Made by a program: the position numbers and the translations under genes
The notes under the pieces: model-generated
Seen by the model: the letters and a program-made list of their open reading frames with translations, nothing else
Database searches by the model: none
Told to the model about the DNA's origin: nothing
Shown: positions 8,784 to 15,081 of the stretch, in pieces
Layout: each line of letters begins with the position of its first letter
Position numbering within the stretch: the first letter of the stretch is position 1
DNA from: Eshraghiella sp964441705
Lineage (GTDB): Bacteria; Bacillota; Clostridia; Lachnospirales; Lachnospiraceae
DNA: 64,000 bases
NCBI GenBank assembly: GCA_964441705.1
Contig: CAYTWF010000002.1
Span: 38,195-102,194 of the forward strand
Reading direction: 5' to 3'

Positions 8784-8833
8784 ATAATAACACGTAATAA
8801 TACGTATGTCAATAATAATACGTAAAATAACGT
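8784..8833 (-). promoter_or_regulatory. hicAB promoter with ACGT operator repeats
   Basis: On the minus strand TTGACA (8812-8807) and TATTAT (8789-8784) are separated by 17 bp, a near-consensus sigma-A promoter. Four ACGT(A) elements, starting at 8793, 8802, 8820 and 8830, overlap and flank it at roughly helical-turn spacing. This suggests binding sites for the HicB ribbon-helix-helix domain. Confidence 0.7.
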
Positions 8834-8936
8834 ATAAATATATGGATATTATATGCGAAAAAATAGAAAATATTATCTGCTGTGAACGGATTATGTGCTA
8901 TATATAATATATAATGTGGGAAGGAGGATATGGGTT

Positions 8937-9032
8937 ATGTCACTTAAGAGAAAAATATTGGCATTACTGAGGGACATCAATGATATAACTAAGCTTAGCC
9001 TTATATATCATTTTATTAAGGGACTCAAGTAA
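8937..9032 (+). CDS. 31-residue cationic peptide, unknown function
   Basis: A short ORF (MSLKRKILALLRDIND...) preceded by AAGGAGGATATGGGTT and followed by a hairpin at 9039-9064. It is basic and amphipathic, with an LRDINDITKLSLIYHFIKGLK tail. It is the only plus-strand reading frame with a good ribosome site between hicA and the repressor block. No family is recognised. A small excisionase or regulatory peptide is conceivable from position alone; it could also be an untranslated remnant. Confidence 0.4.
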   Translation: MSLKRKILALLRDINDITKLSLIYHFIKGLK

Positions 9033-9038
9033 GAAAAG

Positions 9039-9064
9039 AGAACCCTGTATTGCTGCAGGGTTCT
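9039..9064. terminator. Hairpin terminator, possibly bidirectional
   Basis: AGAACCCTG (9039-9047) pairs perfectly with CAGGGTTCT (9056-9064) around an 8-nt loop. The tail is weak (TAGAATTC) on the plus strand. The region 9065-9205 contains no further gene that I can support. Confidence 0.6.
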
Positions 9065-9205
9065 TAGAATTCGGTTCGCCAGTTGACTGGAAACATTATC
9101 TTAATAATGCCTGTAGATGATTCTGCTATGGACTCATAATACTTTAAGGATATGTATCTATCAATTTTTTTATATCCTTCACAAAATATACTGATGTATA
9201 ATTTT

Positions 9206-9937
9206 TTATCCTATTTCACTAATGTTTGATGATAGAGAATCTAATAATTCATTGTAATCATTTTCGGATATAATGGATAATTCCTTGCTCTTATTCAAAA
9301 TATATAGGTAAAATTGGTATAAATTATTACCTGTTAAAGATAAAGTTCCACGATATATGTGATATCGGCCAGATGATAGTGCATTGCAGATGCAGTTGCC
9401 AATAATGATATATGTTGTTTTATATAGTTCGTCTTTGTTAATATTGGAGTTGTCTCTCTTTTTTGATGACATAAATGATGTAACTAATACTAAAACTTCA
9501 CTGTAAATTAATTGATTACCATATTCTTTTAAAATGAATTTGCTACATGAAATGATATTCTTGTAATTCGACTTATGAAAATCATACCAGCTGGATTTTT
9601 CAAAAAGCAAATCATGTAGAAAAGTATTAATTGCATAGAAATTAAATACATAAAAGTTCAGTAAAATAATACCCATCAGAACAAAAATAATAGAAACAAT
9701 TTCACCCGTATTCCACCAAAAGAGTGTCACATGAGTTGATATTTTCGCATACTTAAAGTTTATCTGAGAATAGATATATACTGCTGATGCAATGAAAGCG
9801 GTGGACAGTATGCTAATTAGTACTTGAATTGGAACAATGTTTACTTTATGTGTTATAAAACGATATCCGCAATTTGGACATCGTTTTACGGTACTGCTTA
9901 CTTCATGATTGCACTCAGGACAATTGATTAAAGACAT
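9206..9937 (-). CDS. Zinc-ribbon membrane protein, unknown function
   Basis: A 243-aa protein beginning MSLINCPECNHEV with a CPxC...CPNCG zinc ribbon (residues ~6-26), followed by two strong transmembrane helices (~35-60 and ~75-105) and a cytoplasmic helical region with many Lys/Asn residues. The start 9937 follows GGGAGG and avoids an upstream extension overlapping the repressor. It is co-directional with and 19 bp downstream of the CI-like repressor, so it is probably expressed in the lysogen. That placement is typical of immunity-region accessory genes such as superinfection-exclusion factors (inference). Confidence 0.6.
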   Translation of the reverse strand: MSLINCPECNHEVSSTVKRCPNCGYRFITHKVNIVPIQVLISILSTAFIASAVYIYSQINFKYAKISTHVTLFWWNTGEIVSIIFVLMGIILLNFYVFNFYAINTFLHDLLFEKSSWYDFHKSNYKNIISCSKFILKEYGNQLIYSEVLVLVTSFMSSKKRDNSNINKDELYKTTYIIIGNCICNALSSGRYHIYRGTLSLTGNNLYQFYLYILNKSKELSIISENDYNELLDSLSSNISEIG

Positions 9938-9956
9938 AATTTTAAAGTACCTCCCT

Positions 9957-10349
9957 CTATTTTTCCTCATAATCCTTATCAGCATCTGCCAGCCGATGCA
10001 CGAACTTCCTTACAACTTCCCATTCCTTTGCATCCAGCTTGCCAAGCTCTATAAAAGTGCTCAGTGCAAAATCACTTGTACTCGCGTCCCCCAGAACGCG
10101 CCCTACAACCTCGGCAGCAGCTTCTGCTTTGGTAAGAGCCGGGTGCATATCTCCGGTACCGGAACGCAGCCACTCTTCATTTATGTTAAATTCACGACAT
10201 ATGGATAGAACCACCTGATTCGATACACCATTTATACCAGTTTCGATGGAACTGAGAGATGTCTTTTTTAATCCTATGTGCTCACCAAATTTTTCAAGAG
10301 TAAGTCCTTGTGATTTCCTGACTTCTTTAATTCTTTCGTTTATGGTCAT
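9957..10349 (-). CDS. XRE-family (CI-like) phage repressor
   Basis: DNA-binding protein of 130 aa. The N-terminal HTH_3 domain reads MTINERIKEVRKSQGLTLEKFGEHIG... with SLSSIETG as part of the recognition region and ends near EWLRSG. The C-terminal ~65 residues are helical and lack the Ser/Lys self-cleavage pair of LexA-type repressors, so induction probably needs a separate antirepressor or protease. It is divergent from the early operon across the promoter pair 10379-10467, the normal position of a lysogeny repressor. Confidence 0.9.
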   Translation of the reverse strand: MTINERIKEVRKSQGLTLEKFGEHIGLKKTSLSSIETGINGVSNQVVLSICREFNINEEWLRSGTGDMHPALTKAEAAAEVVGRVLGDASTSDFALSTFIELGKLDAKEWEVVRKFVHRLADADKDYEEK

Positions 10350-10378
10350 AATGAGCCTCCTTCCTTTGAATTACTTAT

Positions 10379-10407
10379 AGAATAGACCTGTTGTAGACGC
10401 ACGTCAA
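10379..10407 (-). promoter_or_regulatory. Repressor promoter
   Basis: On the minus strand TTGACG (10407-10402), 17 bp, TATTCT (10384-10379). The palindrome GACGCACGTC (10396-10405) lies inside the spacer and -35 and is a candidate repressor operator. Confidence 0.65.
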
Positions 10408-10438
10408 GAAAAAAGTTCATTAAAAGGACAAAACAATG

Positions 10439-10467
10439 TTGACAAAATCCATAATAAGGATTAGTAT
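10439..10467 (+). promoter_or_regulatory. Rightward early promoter
   Basis: TTGACA (10439-10444), 17 bp, TAGTAT (10462-10467). It faces away from the repressor and heads the early operon. Two ACGT/ACGTAAG elements just downstream (about 10470-10485) resemble the GACG...CGTC operator near the repressor promoter. The leader 10486-10539 includes a stem around CTGCTGGGG...CCAACAG. Confidence 0.7.
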
Positions 10468-10539
10468 GTACGTGTAAAGGACGTAAGAGCAACAAAAAAA
10501 CTGCTGGGGTGTCGTCACCAACAGTGGAGGGAGAAAAGC

Positions 10540-10683
10540 ATGAGTAAGGATGAAAATACTAAAAAAGCCTCTGAAAAACTCAGAAGCATTTTAGCAGGAA
10601 ACTTTGATTCAGATGTTCACCTGGTTATTACATATCACAAAAACTTGCTAAATTGTGAACCCGGAAAATTTATTAAAAAATGA
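10540..10683 (+). CDS. Small early protein (47 aa), unknown
   Basis: ORF with a strong GGAGGGAG ribosome site, reading MSKDENTKKASEKLRSILAGNF and ending in a lysine cluster. It is the first gene downstream of the early promoter, the position often held by Cro-like or antirepressor proteins, but there is no HTH signature that I can recognise. A short helix-then-strand composition is all that can be said. Confidence 0.5.
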   Translation: MSKDENTKKASEKLRSILAGNFDSDVHLVITYHKNLLNCEPGKFIKK

Positions 10684-10705
10684 AAGATACATATAGGAGG
10701 TAAAG

Positions 10706-10774
10706 ATGCACTATTCAAGACTTAGAGGGTATATCCATTATAAGAGAATATCACGGCTGACGAAAAGGTTCTAG
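10706..10774 (+). CDS. Very small basic ORF (22 aa), tentative
   Basis: ATG preceded by ATAGGAGGTAAAG at ideal spacing. The product is strongly basic and tyrosine/arginine-rich. Only the ribosome site and its position between two other small early genes support it. Confidence 0.3.
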   Translation: MHYSRLRGYIHYKRISRLTKRF

Positions 10775-10796
10775 ATAAGGGCAAATAGGAGGAAGG

Positions 10797-10889
10797 ATGA
10801 GCAAAATAGAAAAAGCATGGATGATTACAAATATAGCAATTTCAACGATTGCAATAGTAATTGCTGTAATTATTATCGTTTGCAAATGA
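10797..10889 (+). CDS. Single-pass membrane peptide (30 aa), tentative
   Basis: ATG preceded by AGGAGGAAGG. After a short charged N-terminus (MSKIEKAWM) the rest is one hydrophobic helix rich in Ile/Val/Ala ending VCK. Phage early regions often encode such membrane miniproteins; the function is unknown. Confidence 0.45.
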   Translation: MSKIEKAWMITNIAISTIAIVIAVIIIVCK

Positions 10890-10907
10890 GTGCAATAAGG
10901 AGGAAGT

Positions 10908-11195
10908 ATGTACGATTTTTCAGACATGGATGCATGGGGAGCAGTGATTATTCTAAATCAGTTAATCCTTAATAATGGAGAGAGCTATACAAGAGATGGA
11001 TTTACAGAAGAGGAATTTAGATATATCAAAATAAAGGCTTTTTCAATTGCAATTAAAAAACTTTTAGAAGATGTGACAGATATAGAAGATGGACTTAGAC
11101 GCACTTTTATTACAGATGGAAAGAGACTTGAACAGTTTCTTGTGTTTAAAGGCTCTGATTATTTGTCAGATACAAATCGCGTAAAGGTTATTTAA
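10908..11195 (+). CDS. Conserved early protein, copy 1 of a duplicated module
   Basis: A 95-aa acidic helical protein beginning MYDFSDMDAWGAVIILNQLIL. It is clearly paralogous to the protein at 11538-11840: both share [ML]xDFSxMDxxxAxxILNQLIL, a central EEE/IEMQYIxIKAxxxxI segment and a C-terminal DGxxLxxxL element. It has a GGAGGAAGT ribosome site and is followed by a convergent minus-strand Cys-rich gene. No known family is recognised. Confidence 0.65.
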   Translation: MYDFSDMDAWGAVIILNQLILNNGESYTRDGFTEEEFRYIKIKAFSIAIKKLLEDVTDIEDGLRRTFITDGKRLEQFLVFKGSDYLSDTNRVKVI

Positions 11196-11213
11196 CCAGA
11201 GCCTTAGAAAGAA

Positions 11214-11456
11214 TTATTGAAAGCTGTCATAGAACTGCTTCATAATACGCGATTCTTCTGAACCAATATAGCCACCATGTAATTTTTCATTATCACTAAT
11301 ACATTTGATGCATTCCGGTTCTGCAGAACATCTGTCACAGCCATTGCATCTATATAGAGGATTAGAAGAGTAGCTATCCTTAGTATATAGCCATACTGAT
11401 TCGCTTTTTCCTGTTATGGGGCAGACAACCTTTACAGAGAAATTGTGATTTAGCAT
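11214..11456 (-). CDS. Cys-rich small protein, copy 1 of a duplicated module
   Basis: An 80-aa protein with a VVCPITGK start and a dense cluster YRCNGCDRCSAEPECIKCIS that probably binds zinc. The paralog at 11770-11997 shares the C-P start and NGCDxCxxxPxCxxCIS. It is antisense to the surrounding early operon. Its leader (the 56-bp repeat 11461-11516) can fold so that its AAAGGAGA ribosome site pairs with UCUCCU upstream. Function unknown. Confidence 0.65.
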   Translation of the reverse strand: MLNHNFSVKVVCPITGKSESVWLYTKDSYSSNPLYRCNGCDRCSAEPECIKCISDNEKLHGGYIGSEESRIMKQFYDSFQ

Positions 11457-11460
11457 AGAG

Positions 11461-11516
11461 AATCTCCTTTCATTGTACTGGGCACTGGCAGGTGCCTGTA
11501 CAGGAGATTATAACAC
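11461..11516 (-). repeat. 56-bp leader repeat, copy 1 (SD-sequestering hairpin)
   Basis: 55 of 56 bases are identical to 11996-12051. On the minus strand it carries TATAAT, then nested arms TCTCCT/AGGAGA, GTAC/GTAC and GGCAC/GTGCC. The outer arm includes the ribosome binding site of the Cys-rich gene downstream. Confidence 0.75.
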
Positions 11517-11537
11517 TAACAGCGGAGGGAAGAAAAG

Positions 11538-11840
11538 ATGCTGGATTTTTCAGAGATGGATACCGAAGAGGCAGCAGCAATATTAAATCAACTGATTCTA
11601 TTTGGATGTAATTACAACAAAATTCCACATAATAAGGAACTTAGCGAAATTGAAATGCAATATATCGTTATTAAAGCATTAGCTGTAGGTATTGACGTAC
11701 TTCTTAAAAATACCCCACCTGATAAGCTTCGAGAATCAAGCAGGGTATTAATAAGAGATGGAGATAAACTTAAACATTATTTAGCGGGTCCTCATTCCAG
11801 CTATCAAGAAATTGCTGATAGGTTGAAGATATGCAAGTGA
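11538..11840 (+). CDS. Conserved early protein, copy 2 of a duplicated module
   Basis: A 100-aa paralog of 10908-11195 beginning MLDFSEMDTEEAAAILNQLIL. The two diverge strongly in the middle, which argues for an old duplication or recruitment of a second allele. Its ribosome site GGAGGGAAG lies beside the first leader repeat. Its 3' end overlaps the convergent Cys-rich gene by 71 bp, whereas copy 1 does not overlap its partner. Confidence 0.65.
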   Translation: MLDFSEMDTEEAAAILNQLILFGCNYNKIPHNKELSEIEMQYIVIKALAVGIDVLLKNTPPDKLRESSRVLIRDGDKLKHYLAGPHSSYQEIADRLKICK

Positions 11841-11997
11841 CGCACTTGGGGTCATTACAACAAAGGTCGCAACCGTTATTATGTGAAAATAACAGTTTAC
11901 CATTATCTTCCACGTAATCAATGTAATGGGCATAATCACGGAGAAAAATTGGACAGGGTACAGTTATTTTGCAATTATATTTTTTTATCATAGACAA
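11770..11997 (-). CDS. Cys-rich small protein, copy 2 of a duplicated module
   Basis: A 75-aa protein with TVPCPIF near the start and the cluster NNGCDLCCNDPKCVTCIS, matching the Cys spacing of copy 1. It probably binds zinc. It is transcribed against the early operon from the leader repeat 11996-12051. Antisense overlap with 11538-11840 could couple the expression of the two partners. Confidence 0.6.
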   Translation of the reverse strand: MSMIKKYNCKITVPCPIFLRDYAHYIDYVEDNGKLLFSHNNGCDLCCNDPKCVTCISSTYQQFLDSWNEDPLNNV

Positions 11998-12051
11998 TCT
12001 CCTTTCATTGTACTGGGCACTGGCGGGTGCCTGTACAGGAGATTATAACAC
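11996..12051 (-). repeat. 56-bp leader repeat, copy 2
   Basis: Second copy of the leader at 11461-11516, differing by one base (G for A in the hairpin loop side). The near-perfect identity contrasts with the strongly diverged coding regions, which implies selection on the RNA or DNA structure or recent homogenisation. Confidence 0.75.
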
Positions 12052-12083
12052 CAAGAGAAATAACAGAAAAGGAGTGAAGTATT

Positions 12084-12233
12084 ATGCAGATTAATGAGAC
12101 AAATTTTGAAAATCTTCTGGAGGAGATTAAGCAGCTTCCTCCGGAGCAGATAGACCAGGTTGCATTATACACCCAGGGTGTAATAGCAGCAGTGGCAGCT
12201 ATGAGAAACAATGATACCAAGCAGACCGCATAG
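12084..12233 (+). CDS. Small early protein (49 aa), unknown
   Basis: ORF with AAAAGGAGTGAAGTATT before ATG. The sequence MQINETNFENLLEEIKQLPPEQID... predicts two amphipathic helices joined by a PP turn. It lies 12 bp upstream of the ASCH-like gene. Such short LPPEQ-containing proteins are common in Lachnospiraceae phages; no function is known to me. Confidence 0.55.
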   Translation: MQINETNFENLLEEIKQLPPEQIDQVALYTQGVIAAVAAMRNNDTKQTA

Positions 12234-12245
12234 GAGGTATACCAG

Positions 12246-12617
12246 ATGGAACAGGTATGTATATCAATAAAATCAGAGTACTGGCACAGTATACTTGCAG
12301 GCCGCAAGAAGCTTGAACTAAGAAAAAGCTTTCCCACAAGACTTAGGTTCAGTCCGTTTAATGTTCTGGTCCATGTTTCCGGAACTGATTGCATAGCAGG
12401 CCAATTTACATGCGCCGGAATACGGGAATATGTACCGCAAGATTATGCGCAGGCAGCATATGAAGCAATGGTTAATACTGAATTTATACACAACTATGCC
12501 AAGGGTCGCAAGCTCTATGGCTGGCAGGTAACTAATCCGCAGGAATTTACAGCCTGCAGGAAGCTGGAAGAGTATGGAATATCCAGGGCACCACAGTCCT
12601 GGTGTTACATAGATTAA
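12246..12617 (+). CDS. ASCH-domain-like protein
   Basis: A 123-aa protein whose opening (VCISIKSEYWHSILAGRKKLELRKSFP) matches the beginning of ASCH/PUA-like beta-barrel proteins, in which Lys and Arg residues line an RNA- or nucleotide-binding cleft. Later elements include VLVHVSGTD, IAGQFTCAGI and a C-terminal YGWQVTNPQEF. ASCH proteins are often phage encoded; some bind RNA or act as ribonucleases or amidohydrolases. The domain call is fairly firm, the activity is not. Confidence 0.75.
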   Translation: MEQVCISIKSEYWHSILAGRKKLELRKSFPTRLRFSPFNVLVHVSGTDCIAGQFTCAGIREYVPQDYAQAAYEAMVNTEFIHNYAKGRKLYGWQVTNPQEFTACRKLEEYGISRAPQSWCYID

Positions 12618-12636
12618 TCATAATGGAGGAATCACA

Positions 12637-12918
12637 ATGGAAGAACAGAAAAAGACAGCAGTGAAAGAACTTATGAAGAGAATGAATGAAATGTCTGAGA
12701 GAATATCCCAGTCTTTACAGGTGGAAAAGATTAAAGACATTACGGTGGCAGCATTTTTGCTGGAACAGTATGCAGCTGCAGTTAAAAATAATGAAAATTT
12801 TGATATGCAGCTGTATGGAATGTTGATAGCCGGTACAAAGATGGAGACTACAAAAGGCAAAAGTGAAGACGTAAGGGAGAAGATTAATCAGATGAAGCTT
12901 GACAGAATGAAGCTTTAG
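12637..12918 (+). CDS. Early phage protein (93 aa), unknown
   Basis: Highly charged, mostly helical protein with a GGAGGAATCACA leader. It opens MEEQKKTAVKELMKRMNEMSERI and closes with repeated IxQMKLDRMKL, suggesting a coiled coil. Its stop codon lies in the 5' arm of the large hairpin 12917-12966. Confidence 0.55.
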   Translation: MEEQKKTAVKELMKRMNEMSERISQSLQVEKIKDITVAAFLLEQYAAAVKNNENFDMQLYGMLIAGTKMETTKGKSEDVREKINQMKLDRMKL

Positions 12919-12966
12919 AAGACGTGCCGGCAGCAGGACGGTAACGAGCACCGGCACGAATCTTCT
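12917..12966 (+). other. Long GC-rich hairpin after an early gene
   Basis: AGAAGA-CGTGCCGG (12917-12930) pairs with CCGGCACG-AA-TCTTCT (12951-12966): 8 perfect GC-rich pairs plus 6 more after a 2-nt bulge. There is no T-run after it, so it is not a standard terminator. A second perfect 10-bp hairpin, CCTTACACTG/CAGTGTAAGG, lies at 12987-13016 just before the tRNA. They may be RNA processing or stability elements. Confidence 0.55.
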
Positions 12967-13021
12967 AACCCCCATATTATATTTTACCTTACACTGCAAC
13001 CCCTCACAGTGTAAGGTCCCC

Positions 13022-13093
13022 GGAACATTGGCGCAGTGGCAGCGCAGCTGACTCATATTCAGTAGGTCGAAGGTTCGAGTCCTTCATGTTCCA
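13022..13093 (+). tRNA. Phage-encoded tRNA with anticodon CAU
   Basis: Complete cloverleaf: 7-bp acceptor GGAACAT/ATGTTCC, D-arm GCGC-AGTGGCA-GCGC, anticodon arm GCTGA-CTCATAT-TCAGT with CAT in the loop, 5-nt variable loop and T-arm GAAGG-TTCGAGT-CCTTC. The discriminator is A and CCA is not encoded. CAU can mean elongator Met or, if lysidine-modified, Ile2 reading AUA, which is frequent in these AT-rich genes. The acceptor does not show the C1-A72 mismatch of initiator tRNA. Confidence 0.9.
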
Positions 13094-13226
13094 TTTGTCT
13101 GCTAATACAGACATGATTGATGTTCTTCCTGACTGCCTGCCGGTTGCCAGCCGACAGGCAAAAAGAGGACATGCTTCGCGCGAACAGATACAGGCAGTGG
13201 CACATATATTATTACGAGGTGAATTT

Positions 13227-13421
13227 ATGGCAACTGAATATAAAGTTACGGAATATCATTTCCCGAACTGCACGGTGCGCGTGCATGACCCCATCCGTAC
13301 ACCTGAGCAGCAGATACAGAGACAGAAGAATCTGGAAGAGGCTGTGGCAGTGTTTATGACGGAGGTGTACAAGAAGAGAGAGGAACAGCAGAAAAATGAG
13401 AGCGAAACACAGATTATATAG
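13227..13421 (+). CDS. Conserved hypothetical phage protein (64 aa)
   Basis: Starts MATEYKVTEYHFPNCTVRVHDPI after ACGAGGTGAATTT. Proteins with the FPNCTVRVH opening followed by a PEQ/PEE-rich helix (EEAVAVFMTEVYKKREEQQ) are common in clostridial phages and mobile elements. An in-frame ATG at 13086 would begin inside the tRNA, so I prefer 13227. The spacer 13094-13226 holds two small hairpins and no other gene. It overlaps the next gene by 26 bp. Confidence 0.65.
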   Translation: MATEYKVTEYHFPNCTVRVHDPIRTPEQQIQRQKNLEEAVAVFMTEVYKKREEQQKNESETQII

Positions 13422-14058
13422 TATAGCTGCGGATGTAGCTGTTACTGCAGTGCTGAGTACTGCTGTGGTATATGGGGCATACAGCCACCAGTACCACAGG
13501 ACAGCACCTGCAAAAGCAATTGAGATACAGACCGTAACGCAGGCTGTGACCGAGCAGATATATCTTGTTCCGGACAGAACTAATATGCCTGAGATAAGTG
13601 AAGATAATCCATATACACAGGACTTTGCTCCACGCATATATGACTTCATTCCGCTGTCTGACACACTGCAGACCGATATACAGCGTCTGTGTTTGCAATA
13701 TGAAATAGCTTATGACCTTTGTCTTGCTGTAATTAAGACGGAATCGGAATTTACAGAGAACATAGTAGGTGCATCCGGAGAGGACTTCGGGCTGTGCCAG
13801 ATTAATGCAGCAACATGGGAGCAGCTGGCATGGGAACGTGGACTTAAGGATTACAGGACAGACTCTGTGCAGAATGTGGAAATGGCACTTATAGTGCTTA
13901 ACATATGTTTAACACAATCAGATGGAGACCTTACGGTGGCACTTAACTACTATAATTCAGGTCAGCCCTCTGAGGTTGAGTATCCGGATGGGACAACCTA
14001 CTCCGGAAGAGTATATGCAAATTATAAATGGATAACTGACCAGCTTGATGGCCAGTAG
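13396..14058 (+). CDS. Lytic transglycosylase (SLT-type), membrane-anchored
   Basis: A 220-aa protein with an N-terminal transmembrane or signal anchor (VAVTAVLSTAVVYGAY, residues ~13-28) and an SLT domain. The catalytic Glu lies in VIKTESEF, followed by GASGEDFGLCQINAATW and ALNYYNSG. It should cleave glycan strands of peptidoglycan from outside the membrane. It sits in the early region before the replication genes, not with tail or lysis genes, so it may serve conjugation-like or local wall remodelling rather than lysis; that is inference. Its start overlaps the previous gene. Confidence 0.85.
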   Translation: MRAKHRLYSIAADVAVTAVLSTAVVYGAYSHQYHRTAPAKAIEIQTVTQAVTEQIYLVPDRTNMPEISEDNPYTQDFAPRIYDFIPLSDTLQTDIQRLCLQYEIAYDLCLAVIKTESEFTENIVGASGEDFGLCQINAATWEQLAWERGLKDYRTDSVQNVEMALIVLNICLTQSDGDLTVALNYYNSGQPSEVEYPDGTTYSGRVYANYKWITDQLDGQ

Positions 14059-14071
14059 ATTAGGAGGAAAT

Positions 14072-14686
14072 ATGGGAGAATGTATACCAATGGAGTATCC
14101 GGATTTTGAGGAGCTTAAGAGAAGAGCGGTACATAACGTGGGACTGTATAAGGATGTAAGCAGACAGCCTGTTAATAAGAATCGATTCAGACGTATTGGC
14201 AAGACTGACCTTGCGGAATATGTAACCTTTAATTATGAGAATGATGTTCCCTTCTATGTCTGCCCCGGTATTATTGAGGGCAGAACGAATGAATTAATTG
14301 AGGCGGCCAGACAGAACAATATCACTAACAGCGATTGCGTGGATATAAACAGATTTGAAAAAGTGATGTCCGTGTCCACGTTTAAAAGACAGGCTATGTC
14401 AGCCCTGCTTGATACCAGATTTAATATAACCATTCAGCACTACTTTGGCAGTGGCATAGTGTATGCAGTGCCTGTACTTCCTTACAGAACGTATATAACA
14501 AATGATACACATATGAGGGACAAGATTTTTTCTGAAAAGGACAAGTTTTATGCAGAAACAGGGGATGTAATAAAAATGCTGGAAGAATCTGACGATAAAA
14601 GCCAGCGCTTCTGTTGCTCCTATACATATGATACTGATACCAGAGAGCTTAAGATTGATAAGCTGCATTTTATCCCGGAGGATTGA
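14072..14686 (+). CDS. Early phage protein (204 aa), unknown
   Basis: ATG 14072 is chosen because TTAGGAGGAAAT precedes it; an in-frame ATG at 14045 lies inside the transglycosylase gene. The protein opens MGECIPMEYPDFEELKRR and has a mixed alpha/beta composition with a charged C-terminus ending KLHFIPED. No motif of a known enzyme family is evident. It is co-transcribed with its neighbours, and the next gene starts 3 bp after its stop. Confidence 0.55.
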   Translation: MGECIPMEYPDFEELKRRAVHNVGLYKDVSRQPVNKNRFRRIGKTDLAEYVTFNYENDVPFYVCPGIIEGRTNELIEAARQNNITNSDCVDINRFEKVMSVSTFKRQAMSALLDTRFNITIQHYFGSGIVYAVPVLPYRTYITNDTHMRDKIFSEKDKFYAETGDVIKMLEESDDKSQRFCCSYTYDTDTRELKIDKLHFIPED

Positions 14687-14688
14687 CC

Positions 14689-14940
14689 ATGGCAATATCA
14701 GGAAAAGACAGAAATTACACAAGAATAAATCCGGATGGGGTTACCTACCGCATACCGGTAACACTTACGGGCATTACCTTTACCCTGAGCACCGATAACA
14801 TAGGGACAAGTCTTTTTGGGGATATAGCTAACAGACTTGGCCGCTACGAAAACTGTGGTCTGACCATAGAGGAGATAGAGGAGCATGCCAGGAGAATCGG
14901 CAAACTTAATACTGATATAAATAAGAAGAGCTGGGGATAA
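14689..14940 (+). CDS. Small early phage protein (83 aa), unknown
   Basis: ATG 14689 lies after CCGGAGGATTGACC. The N-terminal half is a beta-rich stretch (YTRINPDGVTYRIPVTLTGITFTLS) and the C-terminal half a helix (LGRYENCGLTIEEIEEHARRIGKL). Proteins with the LGxYExxGLxPEEI pattern are widespread in phages of Gram-positive bacteria; no role is established. It is followed by a structured non-coding stretch before rep. Confidence 0.6.
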   Translation: MAISGKDRNYTRINPDGVTYRIPVTLTGITFTLSTDNIGTSLFGDIANRLGRYENCGLTIEEIEEHARRIGKLNTDINKKSWG

Positions 14941-14952
14941 AAAACCCAGCTC

Positions 14953-15034
14953 AAAGGCTATCATATCTGCAGATAAGTCTTATAAGACTGCAGAGTGAAA
15001 AGCCTTTATTTTAAGGGTTGGAATACCCTTTTAA
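14953..15034 (+). other. Structured non-coding region upstream of rep, candidate replication origin or RNA
   Basis: AAAGGCT (14953-14959) pairs with AGCCTTT (15001-15007), enclosing CTGCAG...CTGCAG and the perfect palindrome AGTCTTATAAGACT (14976-14989). A second hairpin AAGGGT/ACCCTT follows at 15013-15030. The 141-bp gap has no ORF. Its place just before an HUH initiator gene fits a double-strand origin; an attenuator is the alternative. Confidence 0.5.
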
Positions 15035-15081
15035 AATCTCGTTAAGAATATTAAACTTAGGAATTCTGGGGTGAGGAATAT

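Noticed and set aside
12005..12394. Minus-strand 129-aa ORF opposite the ASCH gene
   Set aside because: It runs antisense through three supported features (leader repeat, 49-aa gene, ASCH gene) and lacks a ribosome site.
12960..12972. Fifth copy of the late promoter motif on the minus strand (GGGTTAGA at 12970-12963)
   Set aside because: The -10 position 20 bp away does not read TATNNT and lies inside a hairpin; no minus-strand gene follows.
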